The notes under the pieces: model-generated
What the model saw: only the letters and a program-made list of their open reading frames with translations
Told to the model about the DNA's origin: nothing
Database searches by the model: none
Position numbers and translations under genes: made by a program
Assembly: GCA_963599255.1 (NCBI GenBank)
Contig: CAVBWS010000007.1
Location: 5,879-69,878 of the forward strand
Direction: 5' to 3'
Source of the DNA: RGIG5612 sp963599255
Lineage (GTDB): Bacteria > Bacillota > Clostridia > Lachnospirales > Lachnospiraceae
DNA: 64,000 nucleotides
Part shown: one piece after another, positions 25,109 to 33,159 of the stretch
How the letters are laid out: the number at the start of each line of letters is the position of its first letter
Position numbering within the stretch: position 1 is the stretch's first letter

Positions 25109-26680
25109 ATGCATAGAAAAACAGAGAAAAGAAATTATAAATCCAAAATACCGGTATTATTATGCTTATTGTTAATGATAAGCATAATTTTGGGTATTCA
25201 AACGCCGGCTTCCAATGACTTTGAAACATCAGTTCTCGTGTATGGCTCTAATGATTATACAAGGATAAACCCTGCGCTGGATGAACATGGTGAGATAAAT
25301 ATATTGATATTTGACGGTCTGACGGCGCACGACGGTGATAATAATGTTATCCCTTCGCTTGCCAAAAGCTGGGATTATGATGACACGACACATACATATA
25401 CGTTCTATCTTGAAGAGGATGTAACCTGGCATGATGGTGCGGCCTTCACAGCCGGCGATGTTAAATTTACGATTGAAGCTATCATGGATCCGGATAACGA
25501 TTCTGAAAACGCACCGGACTTTGAAGATGTTAAGGAGATAAATATAATCGATGATCATACTATTGAATTTGTTCTGCAGGATACCAATGCTGCGTTTCTG
25601 GATTATATGACTATGTCTATTTTGCCTCAGCATTTACTGGCAGGGGAGGATCTGCAGACATCAGATTTCTTTCGTCATCCAGTGGGAACAGGGCCATATA
25701 AGCTTACCGACTGGCAGGCAGGGCAGTCTATTACCCTTGAGAAAAACGAAGATTATTTTAAAGGTGCTGCCAATATAGATAAGATCATATTCAAGATCGT
25801 AACTGATGATTCTGCTAAAGCACTGCAGCTGTTATCCGGAGATCTGGATCTGTGTCAGGTTACTCCGAGGAATTCACAGCTTTTCGAGGACTCGTCAGAA
25901 TATAATGTCTATGATATGAAGACATCTGATTATAGAGGCATCTTGTATAATTTTAATAATTCTTATTGGCAGGAAAATGCTGATATTATCCCTGCCATAA
26001 ATTACGCGATTGACAGACAGGCAATTGTTGACGCGGTACTTTTGGGAAAAGGTGAAGCCGCATACAGTCCGCTGCAGCGAAATGAATTTAATTATGAGGG
26101 ATGCGAACATTATGATTTTAACTTAGAGGAGTCAGCAAAGCTGATGGAACAGGCAGGCTGTGTTAGGGATGAACAGGGGTATTGGTGCAGAAATGGCAGC
26201 AGGATTTCCTTTACCATCAATGCCTCTTCCGGAGATCAGGTGAGAATTGATATGGCACAAATTGCGGCGCAGCAGCTTAAGGAAGCGGGATTTGATGTTA
26301 AGGCAGACATACCGGAGAATGGCATAGACTGGGCCGGCCAGCAATGCTGCATAATAGGCTGGGGCAGTCCCTTTGATGCAGACGATCATACGAATAAGGT
26401 TTTTGGAACGGGCAAGGGAGCCAATTACAGCGGATATTCCAATGAATTGGTGGATTATTATCTGACTGAGGCCAGAAGAACCAATGACAAGAGCAAACGA
26501 TCGGAGTATTATGCATTATTTCAGGAAGAACTGGCCAATACTCCGGCATATACATTTTTTTGCTATGTTGATGCAATATATGTATCCAAAAAATCTATAT
26601 CCGGAATAACAGCAGATAGAATACTCGGTCACCATGGAGTAGGAATATTTTGGAACATTTGCGAATGGACAATAGAATAA
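25109..26680 (+). CDS. ABC importer substrate-binding protein (nickel/peptide type)
   Basis: Family-5 extracellular solute-binding protein of 523 residues. An N-terminal hydrophobic signal (about 15-32, VLLCLLLMISIILG) lacks a clear lipobox cysteine, so it may be a cleaved or membrane-tethered form rather than a lipoprotein. Typical family stretches include GLTAHDGDNNVIPSLAKSW and PVGTGPYKLTDW. Position directly after larEBC points to nickel or nickel-chelate capture, but the fold is shared with dipeptide binders, so specificity is inference. Confidence 0.88.
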   Translation: MHRKTEKRNYKSKIPVLLCLLLMISIILGIQTPASNDFETSVLVYGSNDYTRINPALDEHGEINILIFDGLTAHDGDNNVIPSLAKSWDYDDTTHTYTFYLEEDVTWHDGAAFTAGDVKFTIEAIMDPDNDSENAPDFEDVKEINIIDDHTIEFVLQDTNAAFLDYMTMSILPQHLLAGEDLQTSDFFRHPVGTGPYKLTDWQAGQSITLEKNEDYFKGAANIDKIIFKIVTDDSAKALQLLSGDLDLCQVTPRNSQLFEDSSEYNVYDMKTSDYRGILYNFNNSYWQENADIIPAINYAIDRQAIVDAVLLGKGEAAYSPLQRNEFNYEGCEHYDFNLEESAKLMEQAGCVRDEQGYWCRNGSRISFTINASSGDQVRIDMAQIAAQQLKEAGFDVKADIPENGIDWAGQQCCIIGWGSPFDADDHTNKVFGTGKGANYSGYSNELVDYYLTEARRTNDKSKRSEYYALFQEELANTPAYTFFCYVDAIYVSKKSISGITADRILGHHGVGIFWNICEWTIE

Positions 26681-27669
26681 ATATCAGAAAGCAAATTGCA
26701 TATGTTATCAAGAAGCTGGCAATTTTTATTGCCAGCATATTTGTGCTGTCATTATTAGTTTTCTGCCTTGCGAGACTGGCACCGGGGGATCCGCTTCAGA
26801 GCTTCTACGGCGAACGGGCAGAGAAAATGTCAGAAGCACAAAAGGACAAGGCAAGGGAGCAACTGGGACTTAATGAGAATCTGAGAGTTCAATATATTAA
26901 ATGGCTGGAAAATGCCCTGCAGGGTAATCTGGGAATATCACTAAAATATAAACAGGACGTTATAACTGTCATATCTGAAAGAGCAGGCAATACAGCCATT
27001 CTGGGTGGATTGGGCTTTGTCTTAACAGTGCTGCTTTCTGCAGCCTTGGGAATAATTTGCGCGTGGAATGAAGGCAGATTGATTGATAAGATTCTGTGTA
27101 AGGTAGGGACGGTTATAAGCTGCATTCCGGAGTTTTGGATGTCCATGATCCTTATTTTGGTATTTGCAGTGGCTTTAAAATGGCTTCCCAGCTCAGGCGC
27201 ATATTCGGTGGGTTATGAATACAATATTTCAGACAGGATCAGGCATCTCATACTTCCGATCACGGTGGTCATACTAAATCATCTCTGGTATTACGCATAT
27301 ATTATAAGAACCAGGCTGATCGAAGAATTCCAAAAAGAATATGTTGCCTTTGAACAGGCAAAGGGCTTTGGCAAGAGTCATATAATCCTGCGGCATTGCC
27401 TAAGAGGCATCCTGCCTGTCTTTATCAGTATTATAGCCATATCAGTTCCCCATATTTTAGGGGGCACATATATTATTGAGACGGTATTTTCTTATCCCGG
27501 AATAGGGACCTTATGTTATGAGGCTGCCAGGTATCATGACTATAATCTTCTTATGGTCTTATGTCTTATGTCAGGCATCATTATTATCTTCTGCAATATG
27601 CTCTGTCAGGTGATAAATGAGCGAACGGATCCAAGGATTAAACTCAGCGAGGTGGTAAATGAACAATAA
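26665..27669 (+). CDS. ABC importer permease, NikB/OppB type
   Basis: 334-residue inner-membrane permease from ATG 26665 (GGAA nine bases upstream); a TTG at 26650 is an alternative. It has six predicted helices and a BPD_transp_1 coupling region (EYVAFEQAKGFGKSHIILRHCLRG), with CLARLAPGDPLQSFYG in the N-terminal periplasmic part. It overlaps the substrate-binding gene, so the two are coupled. Probably imports nickel for the adjacent Lar enzymes. Confidence 0.9.
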   Translation: MDNRINIRKQIAYVIKKLAIFIASIFVLSLLVFCLARLAPGDPLQSFYGERAEKMSEAQKDKAREQLGLNENLRVQYIKWLENALQGNLGISLKYKQDVITVISERAGNTAILGGLGFVLTVLLSAALGIICAWNEGRLIDKILCKVGTVISCIPEFWMSMILILVFAVALKWLPSSGAYSVGYEYNISDRIRHLILPITVVILNHLWYYAYIIRTRLIEEFQKEYVAFEQAKGFGKSHIILRHCLRGILPVFISIIAISVPHILGGTYIIETVFSYPGIGTLCYEAARYHDYNLLMVLCLMSGIIIIFCNMLCQVINERTDPRIKLSEVVNEQ

Positions 27670-28471
27670 AAAAACTGCCTCTCACAAGCCATATTTTTCA
27701 TGTGCTGTATTGATGCTTATCATAATCGGCTGTGCATTTGCTGAACTTATTATGACCAAGGATCCTTCTTATATGGATCTGACCAATTGTCTTAAGGCAC
27801 CCTGTGCGGAATTTCTCTTCGGAACGGATTCCCTGGGAAGGGACATATTTTCTATGATCTGGTACGGCGGCCGCGTATCCCTGATAATAGGTATATTATC
27901 ATCTGCGATATCCGCCGTTATTGCGATAATTTACGGCACATTATGCGCATTATCAGCCAAATGGATTGATCACATACTTCTAAGGTTTGCTGAAATTATC
28001 TTAAGCATTCCGAGCCTGCTTCTGATTCTTTCGATTCAGGCTGTACTAAGTGATGCCAATGTGATCAGCATATCATTTGTAATCGGTATTACAAGCTGGC
28101 CCTCCATTGCCCAGGTAATAAGAACCGAGGTTAGGCAAATGCGAAGAAATGACTACATTTTAGCTTCCAGAACATTGGGCAGCAATGGGGTGCATATCTT
28201 GTTTCATCATATGCTGCCAGGCATACTGCCTTCGGTTACATTTATGATAATAATGAATGTAAGAACCGCGATCATAGCCGAGTCCACATTAAGCTTCATA
28301 GGAATCGGACTTCCAATTGATGTAATAAGCTGGGGAAGTATGCTGTCTCTTACGGACAGTACGGTTCTTACAGGCGCATGGTGGATACTTGTGATACCGG
28401 GATTATTTCTCGTAACAACGATATTTACCATGACACAGATAGGTAATTATCTCAAGAATGCGTGGCGATAA
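27659..28471 (+). CDS. ABC importer permease, NikC/OppC type
   Basis: 270-residue partner permease: FGTDSLGRDIFSMIWYGGRVSL at about 55-75, five to six helices and the EAA-type loop ILASRTLGSNGVHILFHHMLPG. Overlaps the previous permease by 11 bases. No ATP-binding subunits follow; instead a structured repeat starts two bases after the stop. The pair must borrow ATPases from elsewhere, or the transporter is incomplete. Confidence 0.9.
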   Translation: MNNKKTASHKPYFSCAVLMLIIIGCAFAELIMTKDPSYMDLTNCLKAPCAEFLFGTDSLGRDIFSMIWYGGRVSLIIGILSSAISAVIAIIYGTLCALSAKWIDHILLRFAEIILSIPSLLLILSIQAVLSDANVISISFVIGITSWPSIAQVIRTEVRQMRRNDYILASRTLGSNGVHILFHHMLPGILPSVTFMIIMNVRTAIIAESTLSFIGIGLPIDVISWGSMLSLTDSTVLTGAWWILVIPGLFLVTTIFTMTQIGNYLKNAWR

Positions 28472-28473
28472 AA

Positions 28474-28540
28474 GTGCAGCCCCTGCTCGAAAACGCCTAC
28501 GCTGATTGTTTTCTCGCAGGGGTCTGCGCCGTCCCGGCAC
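28474..28540 (+). repeat. Structured GC-rich repeat, copy 3 (B module only)
   Basis: Starts right after the permease stop. Stem CCCCTGC/GCAGGGG, then GAAAAC/GTTTTC around the loop GCCTACGCTGATT, with flanking GCAG/CTGC and the shared tail CTGCGCCGTCCCGGCAC. Nearly identical to module B of copy 2 over about 58 bases, with the C-G and A-T change in the outer stem pair preserved as a pair. Modules A and H2 are absent. Confidence 0.75.
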
Positions 28541-28597
28541 ATAGCAAAAGTTTTATTTACTGCGTGCCTGGGGCTTCTATACACAGCACATCAATTT

Positions 28598-28606
28598 TGC
28601 TATAAT
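28598..28606 (+). promoter_or_regulatory. Extended -10 promoter for the GIY-YIG gene
   Basis: TGC-TATAAT, an extended -10 box, about 35 bases before the start codon. No good -35 is visible. Confidence 0.45.
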
Positions 28607-28640
28607 TTCCAACAGAACTTGAAAGGAAAGACATGTAAGA

Positions 28641-29156
28641 ATGGCAATAGTCTGCATTATATTGGTGATTGCAATACTGGCATTGGCGATATTTCAGCCC
28701 TCCGATCTAATAGGCGAGCAGACAGTTGTTATCATAATCATCATTGCACTAATGATTTTAAGTATACTGCTTGCAATGTCTTCCAAAATACTATTCGAGG
28801 ATAAGGTAAAAAGGCTCACTGCAGGCCAGATAAAGATATCTCCCGAGGAATTCCTTAAATTGCGCAAGAAAAGAGATATTCCTTCTTTCAAGGGGGTATA
28901 TGTTCTTCATAACAGATCCAAGCATAAATATTATGTAGGGCAGGCGGTAAATGTTGTGGGCAGAGTTACCTCCCATTTTACCGGGAAGGGTAATGGCGAT
29001 GTTTACGCTGACTGGAAATATGGCAACAAGTTTACCATAATGATGATCCCACTTAAGGGAAGCGGGAAAAAAGATCTGAACGAACTGGAACGCTGTGCCA
29101 TAAAAAAATATCATGCTTATTCAAAAGGATATAATAAAACCCAGGGAAACAACTGA
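28641..29156 (+). CDS. Membrane-anchored GIY-YIG domain protein
   Basis: 171 residues. Two hydrophobic segments (about 2-18 and 29-45) with a short loop, then a cytoplasmic GIY-YIG endonuclease-like domain from about 80: FKGVYVLHN (the GIY strand), KYYVGQAVNVVGRVTSHF (YIG plus the conserved arginine), and ELERCAIKKYHA with the acidic metal ligand. GIY-YIG enzymes cut DNA; a membrane tether is unusual and suggests action near the envelope, perhaps on incoming DNA. That is inference. The gene is monocistronic. Confidence 0.75.
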   Translation: MAIVCIILVIAILALAIFQPSDLIGEQTVVIIIIIALMILSILLAMSSKILFEDKVKRLTAGQIKISPEEFLKLRKKRDIPSFKGVYVLHNRSKHKYYVGQAVNVVGRVTSHFTGKGNGDVYADWKYGNKFTIMMIPLKGSGKKDLNELERCAIKKYHAYSKGYNKTQGNN

Positions 29157-29185
29157 CTCGTATTGTGAATAAAGTGTGGAAATCC

Positions 29186-29201
29186 TGTGCAATATTGCAC
29201 A
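29186..29201. promoter_or_regulatory. 16-bp perfect palindrome upstream of fab promoter
   Basis: TGTGCAATATTGCACA is perfectly symmetric and ends 17 bases before the -35 box of the fab operon. It has the size and position of a repressor or activator operator. It does not match the known FapR or FabT boxes, so the regulator is unknown. Confidence 0.4.
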
Positions 29202-29218
29202 AGAAAATGCTTAAAAAC

Positions 29219-29247
29219 TTGACAGAACATAGCTGTTGATTTACACT
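29219..29247 (+). promoter_or_regulatory. Promoter of the fab/acc operon
   Basis: TTGACA, a 17-base spacer and TACACT. The predicted leader of about 110 bases carries two hairpins: 29266-29289 (TTATCATGC with GCGTGATAA) and 29316-29342 (CCGGC with GCCGG), ahead of the AGGAGG of acpP. Confidence 0.65.
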
Positions 29248-29361
29248 TTAGGCGTCAAGATAGGCTTATCATGCGCAAATGCGTGATAAATAATAAAAGA
29301 TTAAAAAGGTTATATCCGGCTGCATAATGATAATTTTGCCGGAACAGTTAGGAGGACAATT

Positions 29362-29586
29362 ATGGTATTTGAAGCCGTTGCTGAACTTATTGCAGAAAGA
29401 AATGAATGTGATGTTGCAGATATCAAGCCTGAAACAACATTTGCAGACCTTGGTATTGATTCACTTGATACAGTAGAGATGCTTATGAATCTTGAAGACA
29501 AGCTGGGTGCTGAGATCGAACTTGATGAGAAGGTTGCTACTGTTGGCGAGCTTTGTGACTTCATCGAGCGTAAATTAGGTAAATAA
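29362..29586 (+). CDS. acpP: Acyl carrier protein (fab operon)
   Basis: 74-residue ACP with the phosphopantetheine serine in GIDSLDTVE (about Ser34). Differs from the plsX-linked ACP (for example DSLDTVEM versus DSLDLFQV) and is the one co-transcribed with the elongation enzymes. AGGAGG sits eight bases before the ATG. Confidence 0.96.
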   Translation: MVFEAVAELIAERNECDVADIKPETTFADLGIDSLDTVEMLMNLEDKLGAEIELDEKVATVGELCDFIERKLGK

Positions 29587-29589
29587 ATT

Positions 29590-30534
29590 ATGATTAGAAC
29601 AGTTATTTGCGACATGCTGGGCATAGAATATCCGTTGTTTCAGGGCGGAATGGCATGGATTGCAGATGGCAAACTGGCAGCTGCTGTCTCTGAAGGCGGC
29701 GGTCTGGGAATAGTTGCAGCCGGCAATTCTTCGGCTGAACGGGTCAGAGAGCAGATACGCATTGCAAAATCTCTCACAGACAAGCCGTTTGGCCTTAATA
29801 TTATGCTCCAGAGCCCTCATGCAGATGAGGTTGCTCAGATGGTCGCTGAAGAAAAGGTAGCTGTTGTTACTACCGGCGCAGGCAACCCTGCCAAATATAT
29901 GGCAATGTGGAAGGAAGCAGGAATAAAGGTTATTCCTGTTGTTGCGTCAGTTGCAATGGCTAAGCTTATGACACGTGTAGGAGCTACTGCTCTTATTGCG
30001 GAAGGCGGAGAGAGCGGAGGACATGTGGGTGAATTAACAACGATGGTGCTGGTTCCCCTCATCTGCGATGCAACTGACCTGCCGGTAATTGCAGCAGGCG
30101 GTATAGCAGACGGCAGAGGAGTGGCTGCAGCATTTATGTTAGGTGCTTGCGGCGTCCAGGTAGGAACCAGATTCTTAAGTGCAGAGGAATGTAATATTCA
30201 TCCGAACTACAAGCAGATGGTTCTTAAGGCGAATGATCTGTCTACATGTGTTACGGGTAAGAGATTGGGACATCCTGTAAGAGGACTCAGGACAAACTTC
30301 ATGAGACAGTATGCTAAGGCTGAATTCAGCGGCATTACTGACGAGGAATTGTCAGGACAGGCAGCAGGAACCCTTCGTCTTGCAGTACAGGAAGGCGATA
30401 AGGACAAGGGATGCTTCTTATGTGGACAGGCAGCTGCCATGGTTCATGAGATACAGCCTGCAGCTCAGATCGTTAAAGAGATAATCGAAGGCGCTGAGCC
30501 AGTTCTGAAAGGAGCCTTAAAATGGGTAAAATAG
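29590..30534 (+). CDS. fabK: Enoyl-ACP reductase II
   Basis: FMN-dependent last step of each elongation cycle; replaces FabI, so triclosan resistance is expected. 314 residues of the nitronate monooxygenase-like TIM-barrel: FQGGMAWIADGKLAAAVSEGGGLG, GGESGGHVGELTT, PVIAAGGIADGRG and GVQVGTRFL, with the flavin phosphate-binding loop. Three bases after acpP. Confidence 0.95.
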   Translation: MIRTVICDMLGIEYPLFQGGMAWIADGKLAAAVSEGGGLGIVAAGNSSAERVREQIRIAKSLTDKPFGLNIMLQSPHADEVAQMVAEEKVAVVTTGAGNPAKYMAMWKEAGIKVIPVVASVAMAKLMTRVGATALIAEGGESGGHVGELTTMVLVPLICDATDLPVIAAGGIADGRGVAAAFMLGACGVQVGTRFLSAEECNIHPNYKQMVLKANDLSTCVTGKRLGHPVRGLRTNFMRQYAKAEFSGITDEELSGQAAGTLRLAVQEGDKDKGCFLCGQAAAMVHEIQPAAQIVKEIIEGAEPVLKGALKWVK

Positions 30535-31433
30535 CTTTTGTATTTGCCGGACAGGGTGCTCAGGCACCAGGCATGGGACAGGGCTTTTTCGAGTCGTCAG
30601 AGGCTGCTAAGAAGGTTTTTGATGCAGCAGATGCGGTAAGGCCGGGAACTTCTGATCAGTGCTTTCATGGTTCTGATGAGGAACTTCAGATCACCAAGAA
30701 TACTCAGCCGTGCCTTTATACTGTAGAGATGGCAATAGCTGCAGCTGTTGCTGAGGCCGGAATCAAGGCTGATGTGACTGCAGGGTTTTCTCTGGGTGAA
30801 TTATCAGCTCTTACATATGCGGGAGTTTTCTCCCTTAAAGATGGTCTTAAGATTGTTAAGGCTCGCGGTGAGCTTATGCAGCAAGCCGCAGAAAAGCATG
30901 ACACGTCAATGGCTGCTGTAATGAAGCTCTCGGAGGAGGATGTTGTTCGTATTTGTTCTGAATATGAGCATGTATATCCGGTTAATTTTAACTGTCCGGG
31001 ACAGATTTCGGTTTCAGGTGATGCAAGTGAGATGCTTTCTTTTGCAGATGCTGTTAAGGAAGCCGGGGGAAGAGCCAAGGTTCTTAAGGTTAACGGAGCA
31101 TTTCACAGTCCATACATGTCGGAAGCAGCAGAAGGCTTTGCCGAAGTAATTGCTCCAATTGAGTTTAAACCAGCTTCAACACCTGTGTATTCTGATTTCA
31201 CCGGAGTTGAGTATTCCGAAGATGATATGAAGAAGGATTTGTCTTCACAGATCAACAACCCTGTTAAATGGGAGACGATCATAAGAAATATGATCGCAGA
31301 AGGCATTGATACTTTCGTGGAACTGGGACCGGGCAAGACCTTGTGCGGACTTATCAAGCGCATAAGTTCAGATGTCAGGTTGTTTAATGTTGCTGTTCCT
31401 GAGGATCTGGAAAAACTTAAGGCAGAACTATAA
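30522..31433 (+). CDS. fabD: Malonyl-CoA:ACP transacylase
   Basis: Loads malonyl groups on ACP. 303 residues with FVFAGQGAQAPGMGQ at the start, the active-site serine in GFSLGELSAL (the more common GHSxG has His here; Phe is frequent in clostridia) and the catalytic histidine in NGAFHSPYM. Starts within fabK (13-base overlap), so it is coupled to it. Confidence 0.95.
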   Translation: MGKIAFVFAGQGAQAPGMGQGFFESSEAAKKVFDAADAVRPGTSDQCFHGSDEELQITKNTQPCLYTVEMAIAAAVAEAGIKADVTAGFSLGELSALTYAGVFSLKDGLKIVKARGELMQQAAEKHDTSMAAVMKLSEEDVVRICSEYEHVYPVNFNCPGQISVSGDASEMLSFADAVKEAGGRAKVLKVNGAFHSPYMSEAAEGFAEVIAPIEFKPASTPVYSDFTGVEYSEDDMKKDLSSQINNPVKWETIIRNMIAEGIDTFVELGPGKTLCGLIKRISSDVRLFNVAVPEDLEKLKAEL

Positions 31434-31434
31434 T

Positions 31435-31463
31435 TTGACAAAAAACACATGTTTTTTGATAAA
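31435..31463 (+). promoter_or_regulatory. Possible internal fab promoter
   Basis: TTGACA, 17 bases (a nearly self-complementary AAAAAACA/TGTTTTTT stretch), then GATAAAAT. Lies in the 100-base fabD-fabG gap. It could supplement the main promoter for fabG onward. Confidence 0.4.
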
Positions 31464-31484
31464 ATAATTTTCATAAGTAAAACG

Positions 31485-31516
31485 GAACAGGCAGATATGT
31501 TTAATTCTGCCTGTTC
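31485..31516 (+). promoter_or_regulatory. Hairpin upstream of fabG ribosome site
   Basis: GAACAGGCAGA pairs perfectly with TCTGCCTGTTC over 11 bp with a 10-base loop. The TAGGAG ribosome site of fabG begins five bases later. No T-tract follows, so it is not a simple terminator; a processing site or regulator target is possible. Confidence 0.45.
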
Positions 31517-31533
31517 GTGATAGGAGTTACAAA

Positions 31534-32265
31534 ATGTTAAAAGGACATACAGCCGTTGTTACAGGCGGATCCAGGGGCATTGGCGCAGCAATAGCTAAAA
31601 AGCTGGCATCTCTGGGAGCTGATATTGCGGTAATATATGCCGGAAATATTAATGCTGCAGAACAGGTATGTGAAGAGTGCAGATCTATGGGCGTAAAGGC
31701 GCAGGCGTATTGCTGCGACGTTGCTGATTTTGATGCTGCTAAGGAGACTGTTGCGCAGATCAAATCAGATTTTGGCAATATAGGCATATTGGTTAATAAT
31801 GCCGGAATCACTCGTGACGGACTGGTTGCAACCATGAAGGAATCAGATTTTGATGCAGTTATCAGCACCAATCTTAAGGGTACCTTTAATATGATCCGTC
31901 ATTGCAGCAGACTGTTTATAACAGGAAAGTACGGCAGGATCATTAACTTAAGTTCTGTATCGGGTATGATCGGCAACCCGGGACAGAGCAATTATTCGGC
32001 TTCAAAGGCCGGAATCATAGGTCTTACAAAATCGGTAGCGAAGGAACTTGCCGCAAAAGGCATTACGTGCAACGCAGTTGCTCCCGGTTTTATCGGTACA
32101 GATATGACTAAAGCCTTGGTGGAAGGCAATGAGGAGCTTGTAAATGCTATTCCTCTCAAACGCTTAGGTACACCTGAAGATGTAGCTGAGGCAGTTGGAT
32201 TCCTCGCATGTGCAAGTTATATTACAGGCGAAGTAATTCGCATTGATGGCGGAATCGCTATGTAA
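31534..32265 (+). CDS. fabG: 3-Oxoacyl-ACP reductase
   Basis: NADPH-dependent short-chain dehydrogenase. 243 residues with TGGSRGIGAAIA (Rossmann), NNAGITRDG, the catalytic Ser and YSASKAG tetrad, and a C-terminal GGIAM. Separated from fabD by a hairpin-bearing gap. Confidence 0.96.
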   Translation: MLKGHTAVVTGGSRGIGAAIAKKLASLGADIAVIYAGNINAAEQVCEECRSMGVKAQAYCCDVADFDAAKETVAQIKSDFGNIGILVNNAGITRDGLVATMKESDFDAVISTNLKGTFNMIRHCSRLFITGKYGRIINLSSVSGMIGNPGQSNYSASKAGIIGLTKSVAKELAAKGITCNAVAPGFIGTDMTKALVEGNEELVNAIPLKRLGTPEDVAEAVGFLACASYITGEVIRIDGGIAM

Positions 32266-32293
32266 GTCCTGGTTTAAGGAGGCAAATTAGTAA

Positions 32294-32719
32294 ATGAATG
32301 AAGAAATCATCCGCAAATATGCGAAATTAATGAAGGAACTTGATCTGACAGGTCTTGAGATTTCTGAAAATGATACGGTTATTAAGCTGGAACGCGGTAC
32401 AGCTGCAGTGGCTTCGATGCCTGTTTCATATGCGGCATCAGCTCCGGCTGAAAATGCTGAGAAGAGCAGCAGTGCCAGTGGATATGATACGATCACATCT
32501 CCTATGGTGGGCATTTTCTATGCTGCACCGGCAGAGAATGCTGAACCATTCGTAAAAGAAGGTTCACACGTTAAGAAGGGTGATACTGTATGCATCATCG
32601 AGGCTATGAAGCTGATGAATGAGGTAATTGCCGAACGTGACGGTGTGATCAAGAAGATATGCGTTTCTAACGGCAATGCTGTTGAATACGGAACAGTATT
32701 ATTCCAAATCGGAGATTGA
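32294..32719 (+). CDS. accB: Biotin carboxyl carrier protein of acetyl-CoA carboxylase
   Basis: 141 residues. C-terminal biotinyl domain with EAMKLMNEV (biotin lysine K106) and the TSPMVGIFYAAP thumb region; an Ala/Ser linker (about 38-63) connects it to an N-terminal helix pair. AGGAGG precedes the ATG. It overlaps the next gene's start region. Confidence 0.95.
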   Translation: MNEEIIRKYAKLMKELDLTGLEISENDTVIKLERGTAAVASMPVSYAASAPAENAEKSSSASGYDTITSPMVGIFYAAPAENAEPFVKEGSHVKKGDTVCIIEAMKLMNEVIAERDGVIKKICVSNGNAVEYGTVLFQIGD

Positions 32720-32721
32720 TT

Positions 32722-33159
32722 ATGAACAAAGAAGAAATAATGAAAATCCTGCCTCACAGAGACAATATGCTTCTTTTAGATGAAGTAATAAAAGAAGATG
32801 AATATGCTCACGGATTTTATAAAATCCCTGAGGATGCATTTTTCCTTAAGGGACATTTTCCGGGGGCACCTGTTGTTCCGGGGGTTATACTTTGTGAGAT
32901 TCTGGCACAGTCTACATGTGTACTTTTAAGTGATCAGATGCAGGCTAACAAAATGCCTATGTATACAGGTCTTAATAATGTCAGATTCAAATCACCTGTT
33001 AAACCCGGTGATATATTTGAGACAAAATGTCGTATAACTCGTTCTAAATTCCCATTCTTTTTTGCAGAGGGTTCGGGATATGTAGGCGATCGTTTATGTG
33101 TAAAAGCAGAATTTTCTTTTGCTATTACGGAGAATGAGATATGTTTTCAAAAATCTTGA
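32722..33159 (+). CDS. fabZ: 3-Hydroxyacyl-ACP dehydratase
   Basis: Hot-dog dehydratase of 145 residues from ATG 32722 (CGGAG seven bases upstream; a TTG at 32716 is possible). Catalytic His and Glu lie in HFPGAPVVPGVILCEILAQ. The only dehydratase visible; without FabA or FabM in view, how double bonds are made is not evident. Overlaps accC by 19 bases. Confidence 0.95.
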   Translation: MNKEEIMKILPHRDNMLLLDEVIKEDEYAHGFYKIPEDAFFLKGHFPGAPVVPGVILCEILAQSTCVLLSDQMQANKMPMYTGLNNVRFKSPVKPGDIFETKCRITRSKFPFFFAEGSGYVGDRLCVKAEFSFAITENEICFQKS

